From: Gossypium raimondii
Lineage: Eukaryota > Streptophyta > Magnoliopsida > Malvales > Malvaceae
Direction: 5' to 3'
DNA length: 64,000 nucleotides
Assembly: GCF_025698545.1 (NCBI RefSeq)
Contig: NC_068575.1
Span: forward strand, 60,521,980 to 60,585,979
Shown piece by piece: positions 46,515 to 58,069 of the stretch. Position numbers and translations under genes: made by a program. The notes below the pieces were generated by a model. The model saw nothing but the letters and a program-made list of their open reading frames with translations, made no database searches and was not told the DNA's origin. How positions within the stretch are numbered: the stretch's first letter is position 1; the number at the start of each line of letters is the position of its first letter.

Positions 46515-46745
46515 TAATGCAATGGCGGAGCCAAGGGCTAGTAAGGGACTTGAATTCTTTTAAAATGGAAAAATTTCATTTAAACCTTTTATAATTTATA
46601 AAATTTTAAATTAGTAATGATAAAAATTTGATTTAATCATTTAAAATTATAAATATATAAATTATTAAAATGGTGAAATTGTACTTTTACTATCGTAAAA
46701 ATATACAATTTAATTTCGACCCTTTAAAAAATTAAACTCATACTT
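46515..46745 (+). repeat. Dispersed repeat beginning GGCGGAGCCA, plus-strand copy
   Basis: The block starts ATGGCGGAGCCAAGGGCTAG, continues AAAATGGAAAAATTTCAT, and runs through TAATCATTTAAAATTATAAA. A diverged copy lies in opposite orientation at 47560-47775. GGCGGAGCCA-headed repeats look like a common plant non-coding transposon family, but I did not determine its class. Confidence 0.6.
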
Positions 46746-48440
46746 GTTGTAATATATACAATCTCAAATAAAAACCGAAATAGATTTAAGTTTTTGATAA
46801 TGCTAGTTGCTATATTATTATACAGCAAATAAAAAGTGATGATGTATTTGGGTAATGACAAAATTACTGTACAGTTAAAACTATGCAAATTACATTTACC
46901 ATAAATCTGAATAGAGAATATAAATAAAGATTAAACAATTTGTTCCAAGGCAATTATTTATATATTTAAGAGCATGTTGGTAATTTTTATTTTTTGGTTA
47001 ATTCACTTTCGTTTGATTTTGATATTTGTTAGAAGATATGGTCCAATAAGGTTTTAGGGTTGATGATTTTATTTGCTGTGTTCGGCCAACATGTATTATT
47101 TTTCTATTTTGTGAAAAAAAGTTTATAATATAATTTAGTAGGGCACACTTCGTGTGTAAATTTTACGTAATAAATTAATATAAAATAATATAAAATTTAA
47201 ATGTGATTTTGATTGGAATGATAAAGTTGTTATAATAAAAACTGTAATTTATTGGATTCAATTTTTATGATTTTTGTATATATATATATTTCTAGATTTA
47301 TTAAGATTTGAAATAAAATTCCTTAAATAATATTTATTTATAAAATTAAATACTTTTATAATTAAATTAAGATCGAGTGATACCAATTCAATTAAACCCG
47401 TAAATATATATATATATTATCCCCATTTTGTGATAAAAAAAGGAGCTTTCTAAAAGCAAAATCTTCGTTTTATTCTATTTATTGATCAATACAAAATTGA
47501 CTCATTTATCCCCATTTTGTTTCTAGGATGATAAAACATTGAAATGAAAAAAAGTTTATTCAATTATAAAATGTAATTTTACTACTTTAATAGACTATGT
47601 CTTTATAAATTTTAAATGATTAAATTAATTTTTATATTTTAGGAGGATCAAAGTATAATTTTACATTTAACAATTTAAAATTTTAAAAGACCTAAGTGAA
47701 AATTTTACCATTTTAGGGGAGATCAGGCCCTGATAGTCCTCCTAGTTTCGTTCCTGATCTAAGCTTCACTCGGTAACCTATTTATAAGTTAATTAAAATA
47801 TTAATTTTTTATAGTTAAATTTAAACAAAAATAAAATAAAAATTCTAACAGGACTAATTACTATGGGTAATGAATGTCTATTTTAGATTGATATCGAAAC
47901 ATTAGAAATAGACAATTTATAGAATAATTTTTAAAAAATTTTATGCTCAATTAAATTTTAATCAAATAAAGAAAAAAAGAATATTCGCAGGACACAGTTT
48001 TAGAAGAAAAAATAACATGTATTCTCCTAATGAATTCCAAATACAATTTTTATATTATTAAATGAGTTATTTGTACCATATATCCTCCAATTATATTTTT
48101 ATTTTAATTTAGTCCTTAAATTTTAAAATGTTTAATGTTATATCAAACATATCATTCTATTATCGAAACCATTAATTTATGGAATAATTTATCATTTTTA
48201 TTAAAATATAATTAAAATGTTTTAAAGTTGAAGGACCAATTTAAAAATATTACCATTAATATTTAAAATTTAACCTTTCCTATTAAATGGAATAAATTTC
48301 TTGTTGATTAAGATTAAATTGAAGTTAGGTATACGATGTAGCTCAAAAAACAAAAGTTAGGCGAGTGAACGTCCAAGCATAGGTCAAATTTTTGTACTAA
48401 TCAACCCGTAATGATAAATGATTTCTGTTGAAATGAAATT
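46746..48440. other. AT-rich spacer with an inverted copy of the GGCGGAGCCA repeat at 47560-47775
   Basis: Read on the minus strand, 47775-47560 gives CCCCTAAAATGGTAAAATTT, TCTTTTAAAATTTTAAATTG and TTTAATCATTTAAAATTTAT, matching 46515-46745 in order. The rest is AT-rich with AT dinucleotide runs near 47280 and 47408. No gene seen. Confidence 0.5.
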
Positions 48441-49062
48441 TTAGGGTCTGTTTGATTGCCAGTAAAATATTTTTCGTAAAATGATTTCGGGAAAATGTTT
48501 TACTTTTCTGTAAAATGATTTACAGGAAAATATTTTCTGGTGTTTGATTGAATCTGTGTAAAATATTTTCGGTTGTTTGGCAGATTTCCTGAAAATATTT
48601 TTCGAAAAAATTGTTTTTACATATATTGATATATATTAATAAATTTTTATATTTTAAATTATTTTTACATATATTGCAATGATTTATTTATAATAATACT
48701 CAATTATTAAGCCGCATATTAATCGTTATAAATTGAAAAAAATTAATATCAAATAAATTATTTGTAATTGTGTTAAAAAAACAAGTATTGAATAATTAAA
48801 AAAACAAGTTACTGGAAAGTCGATAAATAGAAGCAATTTTCTACCGAAAATGAAGGAAGGAATGAAGGAGGCGATAGAGAGGAGAGAACGGAAAATGTCT
48901 TACGGAAATTGAAAGGGTAAGACATTTTCCCTTAAATGTAACCCATTTTCCCTTGTTTTGGAGTTCATTTTCCAAATGGAAAATGTTTTCCGCCAATCAA
49001 ACGCTGGAAAAGTTAGAAATAATTTTTCGGAAAATCAATTCCTTCAATCAAACAGACCCTTA
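48441..49062. mobile_element. Tourist-like MITE (PIF/Harbinger type), 48444-49059, TTA duplication
   Basis: Ends are GGGTCTGTTTGATTG (48444) and CAATCAAACAGACCC (ending 49059), a 15-bp perfect inverted repeat. TTA stands on both sides (48441-48443 and 49060-49062). Sub-terminal GGAAAATGTTTT-like repeats occur in both halves in opposite orientation. Length is 616 bp with no coding region. The TTA duplication plus a GGGTCTGTTTG end is typical of Tourist-like MITEs. Confidence 0.87.
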
Positions 49063-49919
49063 GTTAACATTAGATATTGGGTTCAATCCCGATTAAAAAT
49101 GATGATAAATAAAAGGGGACGATTGGGAAAAAAGTGTATATATTATAAGTTTTTGAATATGTGTTTAAACGTTTGATTGAAGAGAAAGGATTGTGTGAAA
49201 GAGAGACGTCACATCATTTTGTATCCATTATCAATTATTTAATATCATTTCAACATCTTGTTTCATGCCATTGATATATTATTTTAGTAATTTTTTTAAT
49301 ATGAACTTTTGACTTTGGATCTTAAATCTTAGATCACGAACTCTAGACCCTAAACCTTAGACCAGAAACTCTAAACCTTAAACCTTGGACCACAGACTCT
49401 AGATTTTGGACCCTGTTTCTAGGTCCATGGTACAGGGTTCAAGTTAAAAAAAATACTAAAATGATGTGTCAATAACATGAAAAAAAATGTTGAAATGACA
49501 TTAAATAATTGATAAGAGATATAAAATGATGTAGCGTCTATGTTTCATACAATCATTTCCTTTGATTGAATTGGTTGAAATGGGAATAATTAGTTTTTAA
49601 TGGGATGAATATATTAAAAATTATATTTGTAATAAATCAATAAAAACTATTTAATTAGTTAAAATTCAATAAGAATATGAATGAATAGATAATAAATTGA
49701 TTTTATATGTTTTGTTTTCAAAATTTTATTTATAGATAATGAAATTTATACATTTAACCAAAAATGTTAAATTAAATGTTTATTTTTATTAATTATTAGA
49801 TGATTTGATATTTATTTAGGGTGAATATTTGGTATTTGATAGTAACAAGTGGTTTTAAAATATTAAGGTCGTTTTCTTTCAAAAATATATAAATTTTAAT
49901 AATTTATTATACTCCTCGC
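49063..49919. other. AT-rich spacer with a short telomere-like stretch
   Basis: At 49316-49420 phrases such as GACCCTAAACCTTAGACC and CTCTAAACCTTAAACCTT form a degenerate CCTAAAC-like tract, weaker than the one at 58555-59100. The rest is AT-rich. No gene seen. Confidence 0.5.
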
Positions 49920-50175
49920 AATTCACAGGGTTCAACAAGCAATCGATATTTCACGATCAAGGGTGTAGTACTATTTGTAGTAGCGGTCCTTATATATCGT
50001 ATTAACAATCGAAATATGGTCGAAAGAAAAAATCTCTATTTGACAGGGCTTCTTCCTATACCTATGAATTCCATTGGACCCAGAAATGATACATTGGAAG
50101 AATCTTTTGGGTCTTCCAATATCAATAGGTTGATTGTTTCGCTCCTGTATCTTCCAAAAGGAAAAAAGATCTCTG
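49920..50175 (+). pseudogene. ycf2: Nuclear copy of plastid DNA: internal ycf2 fragment (NUPT)
   Basis: The plus-strand frame from 49920 reads [72 protein letters not shown] and KKIS, an uninterrupted stretch of about 85 codons that I recognise as plastid Ycf2. The match stops after KKIS near 50175, where the next residues differ from Ycf2 and a stop follows. On the left it begins abruptly at 49920 after AT-rich nuclear DNA. Base composition is higher in GC than its surroundings. An internal slice of a huge plastid gene in nuclear spacer is a plastid-to-nucleus transfer, with no expected function. Confidence 0.92.
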
Positions 50176-53100
50176 CTTGTGAAATTTAAAAACTCCAAAC
50201 AACATATCAAGTAATTTTCCATTTATTTAATGTTATAAACAATTTCTAATGATCAAGGATGTTCACTGCCCCAGATGTGACCTGGATTCAAAGTGCGTTT
50301 GCTGTTTAAGCTTTACCCTATTATTAAAAACGTCATAAACAATATCATAAATACTGTCAATTCAACAAGTTGAAACAATTAGGTCGAAAATCACATACTT
50401 GATGGGTTGGAATTTTTTAATTTCCCCAAATCCAATTTCTAACCCTAAGTTCCACTCATTAGTGCAGCACAATCTGAAGGCCAATTTGACTAAAAAAGTA
50501 AAAGAATAAAAGAGGAAAAGGGAAGAGATAATAATATAAGCTTATCTTTTCTATAAAAAAGTAGTTTTAATCATACATTGTTTTACTGATAAAAGATTGG
50601 ATTTAAAAATTTTATCTAAATTAAGTCTTATTTTATTAATTGGATTTTTGTAGGATAATTATCTAATAGATTATCAGTGAAAATTTTAAACCCCATAAAT
50701 GGGTTGAGAATGAGATAAATGTCAAGTTTATTTATCTTTGTTAAATTCTCAATATAAAATTTAAAAACTCCGCTAATTATATCAAATAATTTTTATATAA
50801 AATATAAAATGATTGTAACTTATTTTTCATATATTTAATATTTTATAGATGTGGTTAAATTTACATAATATCCGTATATTTACAAAATTATTTATCAATA
50901 TTTAAATTTAATAGAATTAAAAATAAGGTACTAAGTTTAAAGTTTATAGATTTTGTTTGAACTAATGTAATTTTACTCTATTTTGGTTAGGATTTATTTT
51001 TATGTTATACTTTTTCCAATTTTTTAGTTATATTTTGATTTAATCTTTTATCAACTTAATATTTGATTAGAAATATAATTTTTGTTTACAATTTCACAAA
51101 AATTAAAATAAAGAAGCAACAAATAACATTATATCTAATATCAAAATCAAATGTCATTCATCTTTGAACGAGAATATTATATAATTTTAGCTTTGTACTT
51201 TTAATTTGATTAAATTTTTTTTAAAAATATTTTAAAATCTACATAAAACATATTATTTAAGTTTAATTATAAAAATAAAAAAAATAAATTTAATGTTCGA
51301 AAGTGACTACAGACATCAACATTTCTACTGTCAAGATGAAACCCAATAATTGCGTGACACGCATCAATTAATCAACATCCCTATCGGCCACGTACGTATG
51401 GCAGTTTTTGTTTATTCCACATGGTAGCTTTTCATTGTATTTGCTAAACATACTTGGGTTATTTTAATAAAACCCAAGAGTTGACTATTTCCCTCGGTTA
51501 GAGTTGGAGAATAAGTCGATAAGTTCCTTATATTCTGACACGTGGGCTTAGACAACACTTGGCTTAATTATATATACAAATCGTTTCTCCATTCTCGTCC
51601 TCCTAACACTTGCGAATTTCTAAAATTTCTAAATAAATATAGATAAGTGTATGAATTTTTTAAAAGCGATTATCCTTTTTAAAAGGTTTAATTTATAATT
51701 TGAATAATTACATTTATTTATTTGAATAATTTCATTATAAATTCTTATCCTATACACCTAAAACTACCCATAGTCCCTCCTCAATCTATAAATACGATGA
51801 TAATGCGCTTCAATACAGTCAAGCTCACATCTTTTTTTATTGACAACAATGCCTATACCAATTAAATTAAAACTCAATCAACATAATTACATTTATTTTT
51901 CATTTTGATATTTAAAATTTTATTAATTTTACAAGAATATAAGCTAATCTTTCTTTTCCCACTTTTTAATCTCAATCTAAGTGCTACATGACCAAATCAA
52001 ACTTACATTTTAACTATGCATCATTATTTTCATGGTTGAATTTATTAATCTAATAAATAAAATAAAATAATGTTTTTCGATGTGTTAAATAAAAGGATAA
52101 ACAATTGATAAGAAATAAAGGATGGATTTAATTACCTTAATCAAACTAAATTTGGTTGTATGTTAATTTGTCACCATGTACTTATAAACAAGCACCGACA
52201 AATTACGTACATATAAATTACAGGTAAAATTATGTTATTAGACCTTGTACTTTCAGTAAATTGTGAAGTTAGTATTTATATTTTAATTCAGCCATTTTCA
52301 TTCCTTGCACTTTTAGAATTTTAAAATTAGTCCTAATCAAATGGCAACTATTAAATTCATGAAGTTAAGTTTTGTTGTTTTAAAATTTAATCCGTCAAAC
52401 ATTTTATCAAATGTGTAGTCTTTGTGTCAACTTGTCATATCCACATATTACTCACAACAAATCCAATTAATAGATTTAACTTTTTTCATTTACATAAGAC
52501 TAAAATTTTGAAATCCGAAAAAAAAAAAGACTAAGAATGATCCTGTTGGAGAACATGAACTAAATTTCTATCTTTACGCATAATACATGACTATAGTAAA
52601 ATTTAACCAAACAAAATTAACTCTTACTGTTTGGTCAAACTAAATTGTTAAAATTTGAAAAGTATAGAGACTAAAATTAATCAAATTCAAGTACACATTA
52701 AATTCACAACTTATGCAAAATACATGACCTAATAGCAAAATTTGACCTAAATTATATCTAGAGGTATTCATGGGTTGGGCGGCCTACCCGACTTGATCAA
52801 ATTTACCCGCTTTGAATCAGATTTAAGTTTATGTTTCTTAGCCTTGAGCCGGGTCAATTTAAATATTTTTTATTTATTTTTTAAACAGTAAAAAAATAAA
52901 CTAAGCTTGTACTTAATTAGATTTAAACCTTTTTTTAAAAATCAAACCAACTTAACCTAACCTCAATCACTAACACTTTTAGTTGCTTCATGTGCAAATG
53001 TTGTATAAATTTTCTCAAAATATTTTTATTTAAGTTCCAGAATGTAAAACCTCTATTTAAATTTATTATGATTGAAGTTCATATATATTACGAATCATGT

Positions 53101-53664
53101 AAGTACTAATTAAATAATATTTAAGAAATTAGATTGGAAATTGAACTCATTGGATCTTCCAAGTTTCTTCAGTTTGATTAATTTTTTAATAATTAAAATA
53201 ATTTCAATGTTAATTTTATTAGTTAATAAAAAAGTTATGGGTTCCAATCTCATCAATTATGAACCATAAATTATTTATGCTATTGTCATCATCTGTATTA
53301 AAATATGACACTCACACACATGACGTGAAAGAAAAATTTTATGTAATTTTTCAAACTATATCGATATCTGTCCGATTCACTCATGACACAAACTCAATCA
53401 AGAACTTCGATGTAAATATGAATATATATATGTTTTATATATACTACATAAATGCATTATAATTATATACTACACCTCCGGTCCTACTCCAAACAAGGAA
53501 ATCAGACACCAAATTATTGTTCAATTCATAGCAACGGAAAACATCAGCATCGCACTGCAATAAAACCCATGCAATGTTGCCTAACAACACTAATACCACA
53601 ACAATACATTATACTTTAACCTAAATTTACTCATTACCAAACATACAGCTTACAACAATTTAAT
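50176..53664. other. Long AT-rich spacer
   Basis: No gene seen. Positions 51300-51620 are somewhat less AT-rich (CGGCCACGTACGTATGGC; ACACGTGGGC) and may be promoter-like DNA without a downstream gene. Positions 52230-52740 carry low-complexity phrases such as TTAGACCTTGTACTTTCAG that resemble old repeat sequence. A partial hAT-like end lies at 52759-52860. Confidence 0.5.
52759..52860 (+). mobile_element. Partial copy of the 44.8-kb hAT family (one end only)
   Basis: TAGAGGTATTCATGGGTTGG at 52759, followed by GCGGCC, TACCCGACTTGATC and GAGCCGGGTCAATTT, matches the terminal region of the 44768-45781 element (TAGA..TGTCCATGGGTCGGGCGG). No matching opposite end was found downstream, so it is truncated or too diverged to see. 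Confidence 0.6.
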
Positions 53665-54190
53665 CTAAGAAACCTTTTTCTGTTTCTTGTCCTGCCACTC
53701 CTTGATTTCGGTTTTGATCTTTGCATTTACGCGCATGTGAAAACCAGGATATGGTTCGTATTCGAAAAATGATTGAAGAACCTGTACCAAATCAAAAGCT
53801 CAAATCACACTGTTTATAACTTTGCATGAAGGAACATGGAAGATACTTCGCCCTAACTCGAGCAAAACAAAGAAAGGAGCCATTAGAAAAGCTTGAACAA
53901 GATTGTCCAACAACGCGGGTGCTCGTTTCTACAACGAATATAAGCAAGTGGTTTTAAAAGAGTTCGAGAAAAGACGATTAAAGCAAAAAAAAAAAAAGAA
54001 ATTAATTCTACAGGTTACAACATTGCTCACCTCGAACATTCCATGCCAAGAAACTGTCCTGTCCAACAAAGCAATTGAGATACCAGCACAACCTGAATGG
54101 AAAAGTATGGAGTCACGATTTGAAATAAAAGGAAAACCGTGTTTTGCAAAAGCGGATAACCAAATGTACATAACTGAAAACATGGAAGGT
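53665..54190 (-). pseudogene. Broken DUF962 / Mpo1-like (YGL010W family) gene, 3' exons only
   Basis: Three blocks on the minus strand match plant DUF962 proteins, ER membrane proteins related to yeast Mpo1, a 2-hydroxy fatty acid dioxygenase. Block 1, about 54092-54031, reads VVLVSQLLCWTGQFLG and then GMFE. Block 2, 53928-53857, reads KRAPALLDNLVQAFLMAPFF and VLLE. Block 3, 53781-53665, reads VLQSFFEYEPYPGFHMRVNA, KIKTEIKEWQDKKQKKVS and a stop. Lesions: between FLG and GMFE one base is missing, where the HGxFE histidine should be, so the frame breaks; and the donor after block 2 reads GAG|TTAGGG instead of GT. Upstream of block 1 the family sequence fades (an ISNR-like echo only) and the N-terminal exon was not found. 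This is a relic gene fragment. Confidence 0.82.
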
Positions 54191-55438
54191 TAAAATGATG
54201 TTTGCAATCCGAGAAGCAATATAGACAAATTCTTCAACATAACAAGTAACTCTTCCTTTTGTACGATAAGTTACTCTTCGATTCGCTGTTTTGATTTGAG
54301 TATAATCCGAGTTTTCTTTGCCTTCCATCACCACCCACAACCAATCCATTCCTCGATGAAGCATTTCTAATTCTTTAACTTGATTTCTCTTCTTTTGGCT
54401 TCTCCAAATTTCGTTAATCGCTTCATTTCCCACTCGAAGTCTCCACTTTCCTTTCTTTGCTATTTCCATTTAAGCAAAACCCGAATGTGATTCACTTGTG
54501 CACGAGCAGATTTTGCAGGCCGCGAGCCATGTGCTTCCAATATTTTTTGTGTTTCATAGGTTTTTCGATTTAGTACAAATTTAGGAAACATAGGTTTCGT
54601 GTAGTAAGGTTTGAGGTTAATAAAGATTTTGTTATTTTTATCATGGGCGAGAGCTAAGAAAAGGAAAGGGGCGGGATTTAGTTTTGTAGGTTGTTTGGCT
54701 AGCCAGAAAGTGAAGCAAAATGCAAGAAAATTTGGGCACAGACTCAGAAGAATGAATAAACCCTTAAGAAACCAAAGTGAGAACAGTAAGATGACCTACA
54801 ACATTTTCTATTGAAGATAACGGGCTTATTTTGGTTGATCAATAGCGTTGAAAATTGGGGGTTTGATCAGGTTCCCGTTAACACTGCAGTGAGCTTGGGG
54901 TTGTAGCTACAATAGTTGGGTATCAACTTGGCATTAACAGCACCATTGAAATGCTCTTACGTTTCTCCAATGAGAGAAACAAAGCTGCATTCAAGCTAAA
55001 AGCATCCTTGGCAACATCCTTAAAACGCAATACATGACAGTGTCTAAAGCAGCAATACAATATGGCATTAGCGGCTCACCGCCTCTTTCCCCGGCCTCGA
55101 CCACTGCCTTTTCCACCACTACTGCCATTGGATGCCTTGTTTGTATCAGGTTGCTTCATTTCATACGGCAGGATGCCAAAAAATAAATTATTTGGTCTAC
55201 AGGTTCGTGTTAGTAGCTAGAAACTACAACTAACTGAGCTGGAAAGCCAGTTGCTTCATTTTTCGAAAGAAAAATATATGAAGCTTTTCTTCATTGGTTA
55301 CAGGATAATATTTTGAACTTTTGGATTAAGAAAAGAAAGGATAATATTTTAATTTTAGCTCCTCTAAAATATTAATGATTTAAATTTAATTTTTTAACAC
55401 CTTAATTAAATGAAAAACATTGTATTTTTAATATATTT
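54191..55438. other. Spacer with a possible orphan C-terminal exon at 55081-55180
   Basis: On the minus strand 55177-55077 can be read as ILPYEMKQPDTNKASNGSSG, GKGSGRGRGKRR, then a stop. That looks like the Gly/Arg-rich end of a nuclear or RNA-binding protein, but I cannot name the family, and no good acceptor or upstream exon was found. Frames at 54113-54469 and 54611-54814 have no recognisable similarity. The rest is AT-rich. Confidence 0.35.
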
Positions 55439-55669
55439 TTAAAAATTAATGTATTGTGTTATCCACCTTCTTTTCCTCCCATATTTATTGTATTTTAGAT
55501 GCTCGTATACAACCTCACGATAATGCCAGTTTATGTTGACACACTTCTTACAGGGGCAAAGAATCACGTTCTCTTGGCTTGTATATTGAAATGCAAAATT
55601 TAGAAAAGTCTGCACTCTATTTCGATAACCGTTGCTAACCCTTGACAAATTCATCCAAGACCGGTCCAT
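55439..55669 (-). pseudogene. N-terminal fragment of CACTA transposase (Transpos_assoc domain)
   Basis: The 76-codon frame starts MDRSWMNLSRVSNGYRNRV and continues FLNFAFQYTSQENVILCPCK and KCVN. MDRSWM, a central FxxFAF and the CPCKKCVN cysteine motif are hallmarks of the zinc-binding transposase-associated domain at the start of plant CACTA TNP2-like proteins. The frame ends after RRWITQYINF where the protein should continue for several hundred residues more, so this is a truncated relic. Confidence 0.85.
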
Positions 55670-55739
55670 TTCTTAATTCTTGAAGTCTGACGTTGACAAT
55701 AATTTGCACGGGCAAGTTAAAACGCCAGATATAACTATA

Positions 55740-56095
55740 AATGAGTTATGTAAGTTATGATATGATATATTTTTATGTATTATGTAAGTTATGTAAGTTG
55801 TGTATTATGTGAGTTATGTAAGTTATGTAAGTTATGTAGGCTATGTATTATGTAAATAATGTAAGTTAGGAGAGTTATGTATTATGTAAGTTATTTAAGT
55901 TATGTAAGTTATGTAAGTTATTTAATTTATGTAAGTTATGTAAGTTATTTAATTTATGTAAGTTATTTAATTTATGTAAGTTATTTAGAAAAATTATGTA
56001 AGTTATGTACTAAGTTATGTATTATGTAAATAATGTAAGTTAGGAAGGTTATGTATTATGTAAGTTATTTAAGTTATGTAAGTTATTTAATTTGA
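55740..56095 (+). repeat. TATGTAAGT minisatellite inside the CACTA remnant
   Basis: About 350 bp consist of variants of TTATGTAAG, with interruptions TATTATGTAAATAATG, TTAGGAGAGTTATG and TTATTTAATTTATG. A higher-order block (TATGTATTATGTAAATAATG then TAAGTTAGGA) appears twice, near 55843 and 56012, about 170 bp apart. The array lies just upstream of the transposase start, reading on the minus strand. Confidence 0.9.
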
Positions 56096-58069
56096 AATAT
56101 AGGTTATATATCCAATTTACATTTATTCGATTAATTATAAAATTTATTATTAATAAAATTGGAATATAGGTTATATGTCCATATTAATATATGTTATATA
56201 TTAAAAAGATTTTTTCTTATAATATATGAGTAATATTTGTGTCCCAAATTGATTGCGTTTTTTGCACGAAAGGTTGCGTACATGGTTCAAATTCAAGTAA
56301 AGGAAAATATTTTCAACAAAGAAAACCGAACACATGAAGTACAATTTGAGATTTAAGCAAAGTCTAAATTCGGTATCCGTACATGGTTGATTTAGCAACA
56401 AAAAACAATAAAATGTACCATCTTAGCAGCAAAAACAGAATAGAAGGTACAATCTAATTAGCTGCAAAAACCAATTAAAATCCTTTATATCCTAAATCCA
56501 AAACCATTTAAATTACAAAACCTAAATTATGTTTTGTAAGCTTATGCATTATTTAATCATTTGAAATATATAATTACAACGAACCCAAATCAAATCCGAA
56601 CCTGAAACAAATTTACATGAACTAAAAACTTTAAATTGATTCAGTTAACAATTGCAATTATATTTGATTTCAATTTGGATCTTTACAAACCATAAGAATA
56701 CTGTATAATATTTGCAATTATACTCCATAACCGAAATTAATTCAAACACTTAGTAGAAAGATGGAGCAAAAAACATCTTGAAGACCAGAACAATAACCAG
56801 AAATAAATACAATAAGCAGCAGCATTAACCACAACGTGCAGCAAAAAAAGAACTTGCAACAACATTAACCCCTAACATTAACCAGCAACATTAAGCAGAA
56901 CTTGCAGCAGCATTAACCAAATAGCAAATTAAAATAGTCCCAACTACAAATATACCAAATATAAAAACAGTCCAAAATCACATGTAAATTTATAAAACGA
57001 AAAGACAAATAAAATAAAGGATAAACTAACCTTCTGGTTATCTACCCTTTCTATGTATTGCTTCAAACGAGTGAGAGGTACCAAATTTGCAGACTAGATT
57101 GCTAAAACTAAATTGCTGCAACCAAAGGAAAGAAAAAATTAACTAAGAAAAAACTAAACTTGTTCAACTTCATCACTAAAACAAATTTACATGAACTTAA
57201 GTGAATAATCAACTGTCAAATTATCTAAATCAAAATATTATAATAGCGTATTTTATATATATAATTTTCTTAAATTTTATACGGATTAAACCTAAATAGA
57301 AAGACAAAACAAACGTCCTGACTCCTTTAAACAAAAAATAATTAGAAATACAAAACAAGGTTTACAATATGCTGCAAAATCGTTTTTAATTTCGAAATTA
57401 ACTTTAACCACAAACAAATAAAAATATATATCAATACAAAAATTACTTAGGCATTCGAAAGCATACAATTTATTGTCAAAATATAAGACAGTTACTGCTT
57501 AAAACCCTAAACAAAATAAATTGGTAAAAGCTAGAATTAAGAGAAAAGAATTTCATACCTTTACGAAGACGAAGAGAAAGTAAATCGGGCCGGATGTGAT
57601 TCCACGATACTCAAAAATGAGATTGTTTTATGTGTTCAGAAACCCTAAAACCATAGTTGAACATCAATGTTAACGATATTGAACCCTAAACACGAAAAAA
57701 AAGAGGGAAATCAAACCGGTTCATGCTTACCCAGAAAACTATTCCACTGTTCGTCTTCCTCTAAATGCTGTGAAGAATTGAATAACTAAACCGACGAAAT
57801 GAAGAACCGAATAAACTAAAAGACTCAGTGAATGTCTGGAATTAGGGAACTGGAGGAGATTTCGAAAGGAAATTAGGGATTTGGAAGGGGAAGGGGAAGG
57901 AAGTTGAGTTTAGGGGGTGGGTACGGGTTTTAGGGTTCGAAAGGGGAAAAATATGTGACGCCAAGCAGAACGACGATGTTCTGAATAAGTGAACTGTTCC
58001 TCAAACGAAACGACGACATTCTGAACATTTTGTAATACACAGTTACGACATTTTCAGAAAAAAACGCCA

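Noticed and set aside
53466-53480. TACTACACCTCCGG as a possible left CACTA terminus
   Set aside because: It lacks the CACTA core and the GGCGTTTTT hairpins that should follow; chance similarity is more likely.
53903-54193. 96-residue plus-strand frame
   Set aside because: Lies antisense to the DUF962-like relic exons, whose similarity is far stronger.
54113-54469. 118-residue minus-strand frame upstream of the DUF962-like relic
   Set aside because: It does not resemble the DUF962 N-terminus and no clean splice join to the relic was found, so it was not added as an exon.
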